Assembly (NCBI RefSeq): GCF_024462775.1
Contig: NZ_JANGCE010000002.1
Span: 1 to 64,000 of the forward strand
DNA: 64,000 nucleotides
Source: Butyricicoccus faecihominis
GTDB lineage: Bacteria; Bacillota; Clostridia; Oscillospirales; Butyricicoccaceae
Direction of reading: 5' to 3'
Below the pieces are notes generated by a model. That model made no database searches, was not told where the DNA came from, and saw only the letters and a list, made by a program, of their open reading frames with translations. This document shows positions 35,601 through 44,663 of this stretch, piece by piece (position 1 is the stretch's first letter; each line of letters begins with the position of its first letter). Position numbers and translations under genes: made by a program.

Positions 35601-35642
35601 TTTGCGGTCTCCTCCATGCTCCGATCGGGCCGGTTGAAAAGC

Positions 35643-35676
35643 GGCGCCCCGCATAAAAATATTTATGCGGGGCCGC
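35643..35676. promoter_or_regulatory. Intercistronic stem-loop after the inositol binding-protein gene
   Basis: GGCGCCCCGCATAAA (35643-35657) and TTTATGCGGGGCCGCC (35661-35676) form a strong hairpin in the gap between the binding-protein and ATPase genes. It has no T-run. It probably protects the binding-protein message or attenuates downstream transcription. Confidence 0.65.
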
Positions 35677-35710
35677 CTTGCGCACGGGCAAGAAACGCTC
35701 TTGTCCGTTC

Positions 35711-36754
35711 TTATTTCAGCATTGCGGTGTAGCTTTCAAGCAGGTCGTAGCGCTCCTGCGCGTTTTCTTTATTGACGATCGAAGCGCCGGTGTCGATGAA
35801 TGTGGGAATGGTCTCGCCTTTTGCCGCCTTCAGGCAGGCTTCCACGGATTTGTAGCCCATGCCGAAGCCGTCCTGTGCGACGGACAGCGTTTCGCGGCCG
35901 TCCAAGATCGCCTCGCACGCGGAGGTGATGCCGTCAAAGCCGACAAAAACAGTCTTTTCATAAGCCGGATTTCCCTTGACCGCGCGCGCCGCAGCAATCG
36001 CGTAATCATCGCCGCTGACGAGGACCGCGCCCACGCCGTCCGGGTAATTCTGGGAAATGGATTCCATGATGGTCGCGGCCTTGTCCGGCGCGGAATCGCA
36101 GTACTGTACCTCGATCACCTTGCCGCCCGCGCCCTCAAAGCCCTTTTTATAACCGGCCAGCCGTGTCTCCGTTGTGGTATCGCCCTGCACGCCCATGATG
36201 CAGACCGCGGTCTTCTCGATACCGAGCTCGTCGCAGGCCTCAGCCGCCGCCTTGCCGCCTACCTCGCCCGCCGCCTCGTTGCCCGTACCGACGAAGGACA
36301 GGCACTTATCGGAATCAATGTTGGTATCGACCGCCACGACCGGCACCGTGATATCCGCGATACGGGTAGCGACGGTATCCGCCTGTAACGGCGCGATCAC
36401 AAACCCGTCAAACTCGCCCGAGCTGATTTTGGTCTCGATCATGTTCATCTGCTCGTCATACGCGATTTCGGACACTGCGCCGATCACCTCCACATCGATC
36501 CCCAGATCGATGCCCGCCTGCTTTGCGCCGGCGCCTATGTAGCCCCAGTACTCGGTCGCCAGCGTTTTTAGGATCACGCATAGCTTATAATCGCCATCGG
36601 CTTTCTGCGCGGTATCCGGCGCCGCTGTGCCGGTGTTCGCGGCGGCGTCGGGCTGCGCCGTCTTGTCTGTGCCCGTATCTCCGTTCGAGCAGCCCACCGA
36701 AAGCCCCATCATCATAAGCGCCATAAACATTGCCAGTTTCCGTTTCATCCTCAT
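35711..36754 (-). CDS. Inositol-type sugar-binding lipoprotein
   Basis: This 347-residue Peripla_BP_4 protein has a lipobox LSVGC (Cys22) and a low-complexity Asp/Thr/Ala linker to about residue 52. The fold then starts with YKLCVILKTLATEYWGY. It is the first gene of the importer operon and is read from the promoter at 36878-36906, which resembles that of the iolG operon. The ligand is inferred to be myo-inositol from this shared regulation and the adjacent catabolic genes. Confidence 0.88.
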   Translation of the reverse strand: MRMKRKLAMFMALMMMGLSVGCSNGDTGTDKTAQPDAAANTGTAAPDTAQKADGDYKLCVILKTLATEYWGYIGAGAKQAGIDLGIDVEVIGAVSEIAYDEQMNMIETKISSGEFDGFVIAPLQADTVATRIADITVPVVAVDTNIDSDKCLSFVGTGNEAAGEVGGKAAAEACDELGIEKTAVCIMGVQGDTTTETRLAGYKKGFEGAGGKVIEVQYCDSAPDKAATIMESISQNYPDGVGAVLVSGDDYAIAAARAVKGNPAYEKTVFVGFDGITSACEAILDGRETLSVAQDGFGMGYKSVEACLKAAKGETIPTFIDTGASIVNKENAQERYDLLESYTAMLK

Positions 36755-36877
36755 TTTCTCCTTTCCATAGTGACGAAGTTATTTAAAAGAAAGACTTTCC
36801 TTTCTTTTGCCACGTATTCTTTGCCGTTTGTTGCTGTTCTTTATCGTTTCTCTGCGTTATATTTCTTTCTTGATACG

Positions 36878-36914
36878 ATTATAGGCGTATATTGACGATT
36901 CCGAAAGGAAAATC
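36878..36914 (-). promoter_or_regulatory. Promoter/operator module of the inositol importer operon
   Basis: Read leftward, the element is GATTTTCCTTTCGG, 17 bases, then TATAAT (36883-36878), followed downstream by GAAACGATAAAGAA (about 36836-36849). The same blocks with the same 24-base offset occur upstream of iolG (45751-45790). TTTCGG acts as the poor -35 box. CTTTCG and GAAACG are typical of DeoR-family operators. Confidence 0.6.
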
Positions 36915-37028
36915 TTGCGCAGTTCCATCATGTTTTTAACGATAAACTTTATCTATTTGTATTTTCTTGTTGATTTTAAGAGAATGCCGCCCGCCCTTAT
37001 CCTATTGGCGCGGTCAATCTCTCAAAAA
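36915..37028. other. Spacer between the inositol importer promoter and the iol operon terminator
   Basis: No gene or further structure is seen here. Together with its neighbours it makes up the 339-base gap 36755-37093, which holds the importer promoter and the terminator of the upstream operon. Confidence 0.4.
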
Positions 37029-37068
37029 AGAAGGGCGCGTTGCGGAAAATTTGCAACATGCCCTTCTT
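37029..37068 (-). terminator. Terminator of the iol catabolic operon
   Basis: AGAAGGGCGCGTTGC and GCAACATGCCCTTCT (within 37029-37068) form a nearly perfect stem. Read leftward it is followed by TTTTTTGAG. It lies 26 bases after the stop of the dehydrogenase gene. Confidence 0.82.
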
Positions 37069-37093
37069 CGTGTGTTGTGAAACCGTCCACTTG

Positions 37094-38197
37094 TTAAACG
37101 CGTTTCCGGTAGGCGTGCCCCAGTGCGTCGGCCAACAGGATCGCATCATACACCGCGTCCGCGGTGACGGTCAAGTTTGTGTTAAAAATACTTTCGCCCG
37201 GCGCGGTCGCCTTTTCGGCCACCATGCGCATTTCAGCAGACACGGCCTGTGCGATCCCCATATCCTCCAGCGTGATCGGCAGGCCGATGTCGTCTAAAAA
37301 CGCGAACGCTTCCCACAGTTCGGTCTCGTCTACGTTTTCCAGTACCAACTCGGCCAGCGTGCCGAAGGCTACTTTTTCACCATGCATGCAGTGGCAGGTC
37401 GGGTGCCAGGTCAGGCCGTCGTGGATGGCATGCGCGGCGCTTTTGCCGCCGCTTTCAAACCCCACGCCGGAAAGCAACGTGTTTGCTTCCACTATGTTTT
37501 CCAAAGCCTGCGTGCACACGCCGGCGCGCACCGCCTGCATGGCCCGCCGTGCGTCGCGCCGCAGCGTTTCCCAGCAGAGCCGCGCCATGCCCCCCGCGGT
37601 GAGCGATACCTTGCCGCCCGCGACCGTGTCTCCATTTGCCAGCACGCACCGCCGTGATTCGATATAGGTCGCAAACGCATCGCCGATACCGGCGGCAAGC
37701 AGGCGCGCGGGCGCGCGGCTGATGATCTCCGTATCCATCACGACCAGATCGGGATTGCGCCGCAGACGAAGGCGGCTTTCCAGCTGCCCCTTTTCATTGT
37801 AGATGACCGCGAGCGCCGAGCACGGCGCATCTGATGAAGCCGCCGTCGGCACGATACCTACCGGCACCCGTGCAAAGTGCGCCGCCGCCTTGGCCGTGTC
37901 CAATGTTTTGCCGCCGCCGATTCCGAGCACCGCGTCGCATTCCTTTTCGCAGATCAATGCGGCCACGCGCTCTATTTCCGCCGTACTGCATTCGGCGCCG
38001 CCCTCGATCAGTAAAAGCTCATCCTCTGACAGGCTCCGCCGCAGGGCCGCCGTGACCCGCTCTATTGTTTCTTCGCCGATCGTCGGGTTGACGACCGCGA
38101 GAAACCGGCTGCCGAAAGCCGCCAAATGCTCCTTCAGCTCGCTGAGCACGCCTCTGCCCTGCACATATTTCCCGGGAAAAATGCTTATATTCGCCAT
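37094..38197 (-). CDS. Glycerol-dehydrogenase-like metal-dependent alcohol dehydrogenase
   Basis: This 367-residue member of the GldA branch of iron/zinc alcohol dehydrogenases has NAD-binding GIGGGKTLDTAK (near residue 96), TAASSDAPCSAL, and metal ligands in GIGDAFATYIE and in AIHDGLTWHPTCHCMHGEKVAFG (several His). It is the last gene of the iol operon. No malonate-semialdehyde dehydrogenase (iolA) was found in the window. The enzyme could reduce malonate semialdehyde to 3-hydroxypropionate or reoxidise NADH on another aldehyde or ketone; that is inference. Alternatively it could oxidise an inositol isomer. Confidence 0.78.
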   Translation of the reverse strand: MANISIFPGKYVQGRGVLSELKEHLAAFGSRFLAVVNPTIGEETIERVTAALRRSLSEDELLLIEGGAECSTAEIERVAALICEKECDAVLGIGGGKTLDTAKAAAHFARVPVGIVPTAASSDAPCSALAVIYNEKGQLESRLRLRRNPDLVVMDTEIISRAPARLLAAGIGDAFATYIESRRCVLANGDTVAGGKVSLTAGGMARLCWETLRRDARRAMQAVRAGVCTQALENIVEANTLLSGVGFESGGKSAAHAIHDGLTWHPTCHCMHGEKVAFGTLAELVLENVDETELWEAFAFLDDIGLPITLEDMGIAQAVSAEMRMVAEKATAPGESIFNTNLTVTADAVYDAILLADALGHAYRKRV

Positions 38198-38255
38198 AAC
38201 CGCTCCCCTTTATCAATCAAAAAGTCCGATCAGCCGCTCTGTAACACGGCGCCTT

Positions 38256-39026
38256 TTACCACCCTGCTTGCAGCGCGGCAAAGCGCTCATTAAAGATTGG
38301 CCGCACATATGGATTGCCCGGCAGGTTGCGGATGCACCATACGCTGTATTGCCAGTAGCCCGGCGCTGTGACGCAGGGATGATCCGCGTTCGGCGTGATC
38401 TTGACCGCCGTGTTGTTAGTCGTAACAAACGCCTTGTCTCCCACATTCGCAATGCCGAAGCCGTTTGCCGGATAATACTGAAAGAAAAACACCTCAGGCT
38501 GGGGGTGGTAGTGATTCGGATAACCGCCCCAGCGGCCCGGCTTGAGGATTACCTCGCCCAGCACAAGATTGGATGCCGGGCAATTATCCTGCGATATGAT
38601 ATCCCGCACCACGCGCTCGGTGCTGCCCTCCAGCGTGTCCGCGCCGCGGCGCACGTTTTTCGCATCCGCGGGCGTCAACAGCCGGGAGGAAAAAGCGCGT
38701 TCGTTTTCTGTTTGGTGCACGGTCAGCTCGCTATGGTCGGCATGTCCCTCTATGCGCACCGCCGCCCCGGCGGGCACGTGCAGGCAAAAGGGGCCGTCAT
38801 CCCGCCACAAGCCGCGCTTGACGCGCACGCGCCTTCCATCCCAGCAGAACGTCACGTCGCCGCGCACGAGCAGGAACGCGCGCTCTTCGTGCGACGCGTC
38901 CTCATAGCATGTTTTTCCGGCAAGCAGCAGGTAACCGAACTCCATTTGCAGCTCACCGTCGCCAACCGACGGACCGGCCACCGGATTATAGCCCGGCCGG
39001 AACGGTGTAACGCCATCTTTTTTCAT
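38256..39026 (-). CDS. iolB: 5-deoxy-glucuronate isomerase (IolB) paralogue 1
   Basis: This 256-residue double-cupin protein of the IolB/KduI family isomerises 5-deoxy-glucuronate to 2-deoxy-5-keto-gluconate in inositol breakdown. The metal site is visible in YPNHYHPQPEVFFFQY (two His and a Glu) with a later His in NADHPCVTAPGY. It is encoded directly after a second IolB gene (39110-39922), from which it differs clearly: it is about 14 residues shorter, and ILKPGRWGGY in this copy corresponds to VHAPGRWSGY in the other. One copy may act on a stereoisomeric substrate. Confidence 0.85.
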   Translation of the reverse strand: MKKDGVTPFRPGYNPVAGPSVGDGELQMEFGYLLLAGKTCYEDASHEERAFLLVRGDVTFCWDGRRVRVKRGLWRDDGPFCLHVPAGAAVRIEGHADHSELTVHQTENERAFSSRLLTPADAKNVRRGADTLEGSTERVVRDIISQDNCPASNLVLGEVILKPGRWGGYPNHYHPQPEVFFFQYYPANGFGIANVGDKAFVTTNNTAVKITPNADHPCVTAPGYWQYSVWCIRNLPGNPYVRPIFNERFAALQAGW

Positions 39027-39044
39027 TTTTCAGCTCCTTCCTTT

Positions 39045-39074
39045 GCCGCCCGCGGTCCCATCGCCGCGGGCGGC
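39045..39074. promoter_or_regulatory. Hairpin between the two iolB genes
   Basis: GCCGCCCGCGG (39045-39055) and CCGCGGGCGGC (39064-39074) form an 11-bp GC-only stem with no T-run. It lies in the 83-base gap between the paralogues and may adjust their relative expression. Confidence 0.6.
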
Positions 39075-39109
39075 CCAGCAGAAAATTAAGAAGAGGAAGA
39101 AGAGAGCGT

Positions 39110-39922
39110 TCAAGGAAGCAAATATTTTTCGTTCTCCGGCACCCAGATGCCGGGCAGCCATGTGTGCTGCATCTCAAACAGCGGAATGTACGGATTTGCT
39201 TTGTCGTCCCGGATACACCAGATGTAGTAAAGGTTATAGCCGGGCGCGCCCACACAGGGATGCACCTCGTTTGGATAAATGGTAACGGTCTCGTCGTCCT
39301 CCAAATAGACCGCGTCGTCTCCCAGACGCTGCAAGCCGAAACCATTCGACGGATAGAACTTGAAATAATAGATCTCCGGCTGCGGATGGTAGTGGTTCGG
39401 ATAGCCCGACCAGCGCCCCGGCGCGTGCACATCCTCGCCTAAAACAAGGTTGGAATCCGGGTTGATCGAACGGTCGATGATCGTGCGCCACACGCGCATA
39501 GCCGTGTCGTCGTTTACGTTTTTACCGCGCACCTTGGTCACCACATCCTGTGGGGTATAGAGCTTGGACGGAAAAATGCAGTCGTTATCCGTTGCGTGGC
39601 AGGCGATCTGCACCGTGTCGGAGCGGCCCGTGATCTTAACGGCCACGCCCGCTGGCACGGACAGGCACCACGGCTGCTCGTCGCGCCACATGCCGCGGCC
39701 CGCGCGCACGCAATGTCCCTCCCACTCAAAATCCACCACCCCGCCGATTAGCAGGTAGGCGCGTTCCTTGTCCTCACGGTTTTCATAAATAAGGCCTTGG
39801 TTCATCATCAGAATGCCGAAATCCATCAGCATCTCCGGATATCTGTCCGGATTTCCCATTTCTACTATGCTGTTATAGCCCTTATGATAGGGCTTGGTAC
39901 CGGGTACTTTCATAAAGCGCAA
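39110..39922 (-). CDS. iolB: 5-deoxy-glucuronate isomerase (IolB) paralogue 2
   Basis: This 270-residue IolB/KduI-family protein has the same metal-binding block (YPNHYHPQPEIYYFKF, later His in NEVHPCVGAPGY) and the IolB-like N-terminus FMKVPGTKPYHKGYNSIV. Its ending, TWLPGIWVPENEKYLLP, is closer to typical IolB than that of the neighbouring copy. I would therefore take this one as the canonical enzyme. It follows iolE by 25 bases. Confidence 0.87.
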   Translation of the reverse strand: MRFMKVPGTKPYHKGYNSIVEMGNPDRYPEMLMDFGILMMNQGLIYENREDKERAYLLIGGVVDFEWEGHCVRAGRGMWRDEQPWCLSVPAGVAVKITGRSDTVQIACHATDNDCIFPSKLYTPQDVVTKVRGKNVNDDTAMRVWRTIIDRSINPDSNLVLGEDVHAPGRWSGYPNHYHPQPEIYYFKFYPSNGFGLQRLGDDAVYLEDDETVTIYPNEVHPCVGAPGYNLYYIWCIRDDKANPYIPLFEMQHTWLPGIWVPENEKYLLP

Positions 39923-39947
39923 GCCTTCTTTCTCAATCGTATGCCGT

Positions 39948-40847
39948 TTAAAATCCCAGCTTTTCGCGCAGGAATTTGCGCGCGTTCATCGTATAGGTCA
40001 GCGGGTGGGCCTTGCTCGGGTCCTGCTCCGCCTCCACAACGACCCAGCCGCCCCAATTATGCCGGTCGAGAATGCCGAAGAACGTATCCCAATCGACCGC
40101 GTCGCCGTCACCCGGGGTGGTGAACATACCGGCGGTCACACCCTTGAGAAAGCTCATATTCTCGTCCCGCACGCGCTGCATGACCGCCCGGCGTCCGTCC
40201 TTGATGTGCACGAGCGGGATACGGCCGATATAGGTTTCCAGCAGCGCGCACGGATCCTCGCCCGCCGCGGCGGTATGTCCCGCGTCTAGGATCAAATGGA
40301 CGAGCGCCGGGTCCGTGCTGTCCATCACGCGTGCAATGTCCCCGGCCGTTTGCACGCCGGTGCCCATGTGCGGATGAATACCGAACAGGATTCCCTTTTC
40401 CGCCGCCAGCCTGCCGCATTCGTTCAGCCCCTTTGCCAGCGCGTCAAACTGCGCGTCCGTCAGCCGCGGCGGCGCGGGATAGAGCGGCACGTCGCCCGAT
40501 AAATGAATGGTCACGCCGCATTCGCCCGCGCCGATGACCGGCGCGCCCAGGGCGGACATAAAATCGAGGTGCTTTTGGAATCGCTCGATCGTTTCCTGCA
40601 TCGGCCGCTGGGTGAAGCGCATGGAGAACCACGCGTTCGCAAGCTTGAGCCCGCGCAGGTCGAGTTCGTATTTGAGCAAGGCGGGATCGGTCGGGTACGC
40701 GCTGCCCAGCTCCAGCCCCTCGTAACCGCCCAGCGCGATCTCCGAAGCGGTCTGCTGCCATGTGATGTCTCCCGCCAGCTCCGGTTCGTCGTCGCTCATC
40801 CAGGAGATCGGCGAGCAGCCGATATGTACTTTTTTCGGATCCAGCAT
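39948..40847 (-). CDS. iolE: Myo-inosose-2 dehydratase
   Basis: This 299-residue xylose-isomerase-like TIM barrel dehydrates 2-keto-myo-inositol to the trihydroxycyclohexanedione. The IolE signature is IGCSPISWMSDDEPELAGDI (about residues 9-28), where other members have WTNDDMPELGGD. Metal ligands are expected at EGLELG (Glu), HPHMGTGV (His), LDAGHTAA and VVVEAEQD (Glu). It lies between iolD and the iolB pair in one operon. This firm context separates it from the related barrel at 6501-7400. Confidence 0.92.
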   Translation of the reverse strand: MLDPKKVHIGCSPISWMSDDEPELAGDITWQQTASEIALGGYEGLELGSAYPTDPALLKYELDLRGLKLANAWFSMRFTQRPMQETIERFQKHLDFMSALGAPVIGAGECGVTIHLSGDVPLYPAPPRLTDAQFDALAKGLNECGRLAAEKGILFGIHPHMGTGVQTAGDIARVMDSTDPALVHLILDAGHTAAAGEDPCALLETYIGRIPLVHIKDGRRAVMQRVRDENMSFLKGVTAGMFTTPGDGDAVDWDTFFGILDRHNWGGWVVVEAEQDPSKAHPLTYTMNARKFLREKLGF

Positions 40848-40872
40848 AGTCTTTTCTCCTTTTCTAAATGCT

Positions 40873-42735
40873 TTAATACTGGCGAACCAGCTTCAAGTGC
40901 TCGTCGATCTCTTGGCGCGCCTCGCGCACGCTCTCGTGCTCCGATACCTCGGCCAGACCGACGCGCCACCAGCTTTCATACCGCGGCAACCATGAGAACG
41001 GCTCGGTTTTAACGTCGATCAGGGTCGTGATCTCTTCCCGCTGCGCGTTTTGCAGCGCTGTTTGAAATTCCTCCAGCGTGCGGGCGGTATAGCCCTTTGC
41101 GCCGTAGCCCCGTGCGATCATCGCAAAATCGACCGGCACCTTGTCCTCGATCCAGCCCTTGGGCCGGTCGTTGCGATACCGGAAATCCGTTCCAAACGAG
41201 CAAACGCCGTTTGAGGTTTGCAGCTCGTGGATGCATTGATGGCCCATGTTATCGAAAACGATGATAATCAGCTTTTTGTGCTCCTGCAAGCTGGTATGAA
41301 TATCCGAATGCGCCATGAAGAACACACCGTCGCCCAGAAGCGCGTAGACTGACTGGTCCGGCGCGGCGATCTTCGCGCCCAGCGCGCCCGAGATCTCATA
41401 GCCCATGCACGAATAGCCGTATTCCAGATGATAAGTGCCCGGCTTATGAACGCGCCAAGCTTTTTGCAGCTCGCCCGGCAGACTGCCCGACGCGGCGACG
41501 ATGATCGCGTCTTCCTCCACCCCACGGTTGAGCTGCTGCAATACCTCGGTCATGCGCAGGCCGTTCGGGTCCTTTCGCCGTTCTTGCGCCGCGACCTCAT
41601 CGAGCCACGCCGCCTTTTCCTTTTCATACTCATCCGTATAGGCGGAGCGCCAGTTACCGTTTCGCAGCGCTTCTGTAAGCTGCGAAAGCGCTTTTTTCGC
41701 ATCCGCCTGCACGGAAACGCCGTCCATCTTAAAGGAATCAAAGCGGTTCAAATTGATCGAAATCAGCGTCGCGTCTTCCCGGAAGCCGCCCTTGGAGCAA
41801 GTGATAAAATCGTTCAGGCGCGCGCCGATCGACAGCACCAGATCGGCCCCTTGCAGCATACGGTTTGCCGCGGCGTTGCCCGTCGTACCGCCGCCGCCCA
41901 TGTTATAGGGTTTCTCCCACGGGATCAGTCCCTTGCCCGCCGCCGTTTCAACCATGGGCACGCGGAAGGTCTCGCAGAAGTCCATCAGTTCGGCAGCCGC
42001 GCCTGCGTATCCAACACCGCCGCCGCAGATGACGACCGGCCGCCTGCTGGAAGCAAGGCGCGCCGCCAGCTTTTGCAGCTGTTCCTCGGTGACCGGCCGG
42101 CGGTCCACCGTCCAAACCCGCTTGCCAAAGAAGTAGTCCGGAAAATCATAGGCCTCTCCCTGCACATCCTGCGGCAGCGAAATGCAGCACGCGCCCGTCT
42201 CGGCCGGATCGGTCAGCACACGGAACGCGTTGAGGCACGCGGTCATCAGCTGTTCGGGCCGGTCGACGCGGTCCCAGTATTTGCACACCGCCCGAAAGGC
42301 GTCGTTCGTGGTCACCGTATAATTGGAAGCGTTCTCCACCTGCTGTAAAACCGGATCGGGCTGACGGGTGGCGTACACATCCGAAGGGAAATACAGCGCG
42401 GGAATGCGGTTTACCGTGGCGGTCGCGGCGGCGGTCACCATGTTGGCCGCGCCGGGGCCGATCGACGAGGTACAGGCGTAGATCCTCATGCGGCCCATTT
42501 GCTTGGCGTAACCGGTCGCGATGTGCGCCATATCCTGTTCGTTTTTACCGCCGATAAAGGCAAAATCCGGATTGTCATAATGCGCCAGCGCCTCGCCAAA
42601 GCCTAACACATTGCCGTGGCCAAAAATGCCGATCACGCCGGTAACAAACTTGTTTTCCTTGCCGTCGCGTTCGATATATTGCTGATCGAGAAAGCGCACC
42701 AGCGCTTGCCCAACCGTCATACGAATCGTCTTCAT
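40873..42735 (-). CDS. iolD: 3D-trihydroxycyclohexane-dione hydrolase (ThDP-dependent)
   Basis: This 620-residue thiamine-diphosphate enzyme opens the ring of the dione formed by IolE, giving 5-deoxy-glucuronate. The N-terminal pyrimidine domain starts MTVGQALVRFLDQQYIERDG as in IolD and includes GIFGHGNVLGFGEAL. The ThDP/Mg motif is GDGVFFMAHSDI followed about 17 residues later by the Asn of FDNMGHQC. The length matches IolD (about 630) and exceeds the acetolactate synthases. Confidence 0.94.
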   Translation of the reverse strand: MKTIRMTVGQALVRFLDQQYIERDGKENKFVTGVIGIFGHGNVLGFGEALAHYDNPDFAFIGGKNEQDMAHIATGYAKQMGRMRIYACTSSIGPGAANMVTAAATATVNRIPALYFPSDVYATRQPDPVLQQVENASNYTVTTNDAFRAVCKYWDRVDRPEQLMTACLNAFRVLTDPAETGACCISLPQDVQGEAYDFPDYFFGKRVWTVDRRPVTEEQLQKLAARLASSRRPVVICGGGVGYAGAAAELMDFCETFRVPMVETAAGKGLIPWEKPYNMGGGGTTGNAAANRMLQGADLVLSIGARLNDFITCSKGGFREDATLISINLNRFDSFKMDGVSVQADAKKALSQLTEALRNGNWRSAYTDEYEKEKAAWLDEVAAQERRKDPNGLRMTEVLQQLNRGVEEDAIIVAASGSLPGELQKAWRVHKPGTYHLEYGYSCMGYEISGALGAKIAAPDQSVYALLGDGVFFMAHSDIHTSLQEHKKLIIIVFDNMGHQCIHELQTSNGVCSFGTDFRYRNDRPKGWIEDKVPVDFAMIARGYGAKGYTARTLEEFQTALQNAQREEITTLIDVKTEPFSWLPRYESWWRVGLAEVSEHESVREARQEIDEHLKLVRQY

Positions 42736-42754
42736 AGGATTGCCGTCCTTTCCG

Positions 42755-43630
42755 TTACTTGATGATACCCGCGCAGCCGAGCATGGTCATTTTCTTTTCC
42801 GCCTCTTCCCGGATACGCTGCAAAGGCAGCCGGAACAGTTTGGAACGGTCGAACGCGGCCGCGTCCTTTTCAAACTCCTGCCGCAGCGTGTTGCCGAACG
42901 CCATACGCAGCGCGGTGCCGATATTGACTTTGGCCACGTGCGTTGGCAGCAGCTTTTGCATGTCCCCGTCCTTGATGCCGGTCGAACCGTGCAGCACGAG
43001 CGGAACCTCGGTCTCGCGCTCGATCTCATGCAGCAGGTCAAAATTGATCACCGCGTCCTGCGTTTCCATACGGTGCACATTGCCGATGGATACCGCCAGC
43101 CAATCCACGCCGGTCTCGCGCGCAAAGCGGCCCGCTTCCGCGGGATCGGTCTTTGCGGCGTGATACGCCGCGCCGCCCGCGCCGTCCGAGTAGCCGACCG
43201 CGCCGATCTCGGCTTCGACCGCGACGCCCAGTCCGTGCGCCAGCTCGACCACCTGCCGGGTCTGACGGATATTTTCCTCAAGCGGCAGCTGGGAGCCGTC
43301 GAACATGACCGAATCAAAACCCGCTTTGCAGGCGCGTTCCAACACGGTAAGATCGGTCGTATGGTCCAGATGTCCGCAAACGGGTACCGAAGCATGCCGG
43401 GTCAGCATATTGAGCGCATCGGCCCACATGTCGATCGGAAACAGGTCGACGGCCAGTTTGTTCACCATCAGCATGACGGGCGCGCCTATTTTTTCCGCCG
43501 CCTTCACGATCTCGTATGCGTCGTCCAGCGAAAACACATTAAACCCGGCAAAAATATGATTTTGCTGTACAGCCTTTGTCATCAGATCGGTGAAAAACGG
43601 TTGAAATTTATTTTTCGGCAGAGTAAGCAT
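42755..43630 (-). CDS. iolJ: Class II aldolase of inositol breakdown (6-phospho-5-dehydro-2-deoxygluconate aldolase)
   Basis: This 291-residue class II fructose-bisphosphate-aldolase-like protein splits the phosphorylated deoxyketogluconate into dihydroxyacetone phosphate and malonate semialdehyde. The zinc and catalytic segments are visible: GHLDHTTDL (His and Asp), VEAEIGAVG (Glu), SIGNVHRM (His), PLVLHGSTGIKD (His). The ATG at 43630 has AAAGGAGG about 10 bases upstream; other starts are out of frame or lack a site. The context next to iolC and iolD supports IolJ over a glycolytic or tagatose aldolase. Confidence 0.88.
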   Translation of the reverse strand: MLTLPKNKFQPFFTDLMTKAVQQNHIFAGFNVFSLDDAYEIVKAAEKIGAPVMLMVNKLAVDLFPIDMWADALNMLTRHASVPVCGHLDHTTDLTVLERACKAGFDSVMFDGSQLPLEENIRQTRQVVELAHGLGVAVEAEIGAVGYSDGAGGAAYHAAKTDPAEAGRFARETGVDWLAVSIGNVHRMETQDAVINFDLLHEIERETEVPLVLHGSTGIKDGDMQKLLPTHVAKVNIGTALRMAFGNTLRQEFEKDAAAFDRSKLFRLPLQRIREEAEKKMTMLGCAGIIK

Positions 43631-43646
43631 GGTTTCATAGCCTCCT

Positions 43647-44648
43647 TTATTCTCCTTGCACGGCCTCATGGGCCGCCATATATTCCTCCCGCTCGGCGCG
43701 GGTGGGCATGGAATCCGAGCAGTCGTTGCGCGAAATAACGATAGAGGATGCCGCCGCGCCGCGTTTCATGCACTCGTCCACGCGGCAGCCGTCCAGCAGC
43801 CCGCTGATGAAGGAAGCGGCGTAGGAATCGCCCGCGCCGAAGGTATTGATCACCCGCGCCGGATAAATACAGCCCGGGTACCGCGCGCCGTCCGCCTGAA
43901 AGCCTACCGAGCCGGCCTTTCCGTGCTTGACGACGATCACCTTGGCTTTTTCCCGGAACAGGCGATCGGCCGTACGCTGATCGTCCCGGTTACCGGGACA
44001 GACGATGCCCTCGATCATGTTGAACTCCTCGCGCGTGCCGAGCAGAATCTCGCATTTTTCGCAAGCAAGATTGTAGTAAACAGCCGTCTCCTCACGGCTT
44101 TTCCATGTAAAGGGGCGGTAGTCGATATCCATCATGATCCGCACATTGTGCTTGATCGCATATTCGATGGCGACAAACACCGCCTCCCGCGACGGGCTGC
44201 CCGCAAGCGCCGTACCTGATATCATCAAGATTTTCGCCTGTGCGATGTAGCTTTCGCTGACATCGTTTGGCTCTAAATTCAGATCGGCCACGCGGTCGCG
44301 GTAGAAGATGATGTTCGCCTTTTCCGGACTCAGGATTTCGGACACCGCGATCTGGGTGTTCGCACCCGTTTTGTCGTACACGATGCCGCGCGTGTCGATA
44401 CCGGCCTGCTGAAAACGCGAGATGATGAACCGCCCGAAGCCGTCGGGCGCGATCTTGCCGATAAATCCGGTTTTCAGCCCCAGCCGCGCCGTGCCGATCG
44501 CGATATTGGCGGGCGAGCCGCCGATATGCGGCGAAAAGCTACGGATTTCCTCCATCGGGCAGTTCACGTCGTTCGCATACATGTCGATACCGACACGGCC
44601 AAGCGCGATCACATCAAAGGGCCGGTTCTTTTCAAAATGCAAATCCAT
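43647..44648 (-). CDS. iolC: 5-dehydro-2-deoxygluconokinase
   Basis: This 333-residue PfkB kinase phosphorylates 2-deoxy-5-keto-gluconate. The opening FDVIALGRVGIDMYAN is typical of IolC. The sugar site GGSPANIAIGTARLGLKTG and the C-terminal INTFGAGDSYAASFISGLL (catalytic Asp) are intact. The ATG at 44648 is preferred over a GTG four codons upstream, which would fall on the ribosome binding site. It lies between iolG and iolJ with short gaps. Confidence 0.93.
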   Translation of the reverse strand: MDLHFEKNRPFDVIALGRVGIDMYANDVNCPMEEIRSFSPHIGGSPANIAIGTARLGLKTGFIGKIAPDGFGRFIISRFQQAGIDTRGIVYDKTGANTQIAVSEILSPEKANIIFYRDRVADLNLEPNDVSESYIAQAKILMISGTALAGSPSREAVFVAIEYAIKHNVRIMMDIDYRPFTWKSREETAVYYNLACEKCEILLGTREEFNMIEGIVCPGNRDDQRTADRLFREKAKVIVVKHGKAGSVGFQADGARYPGCIYPARVINTFGAGDSYAASFISGLLDGCRVDECMKRGAAASSIVISRNDCSDSMPTRAEREEYMAAHEAVQGE

Positions 44649-44663
44649 TTGCAGTTCCACTCC

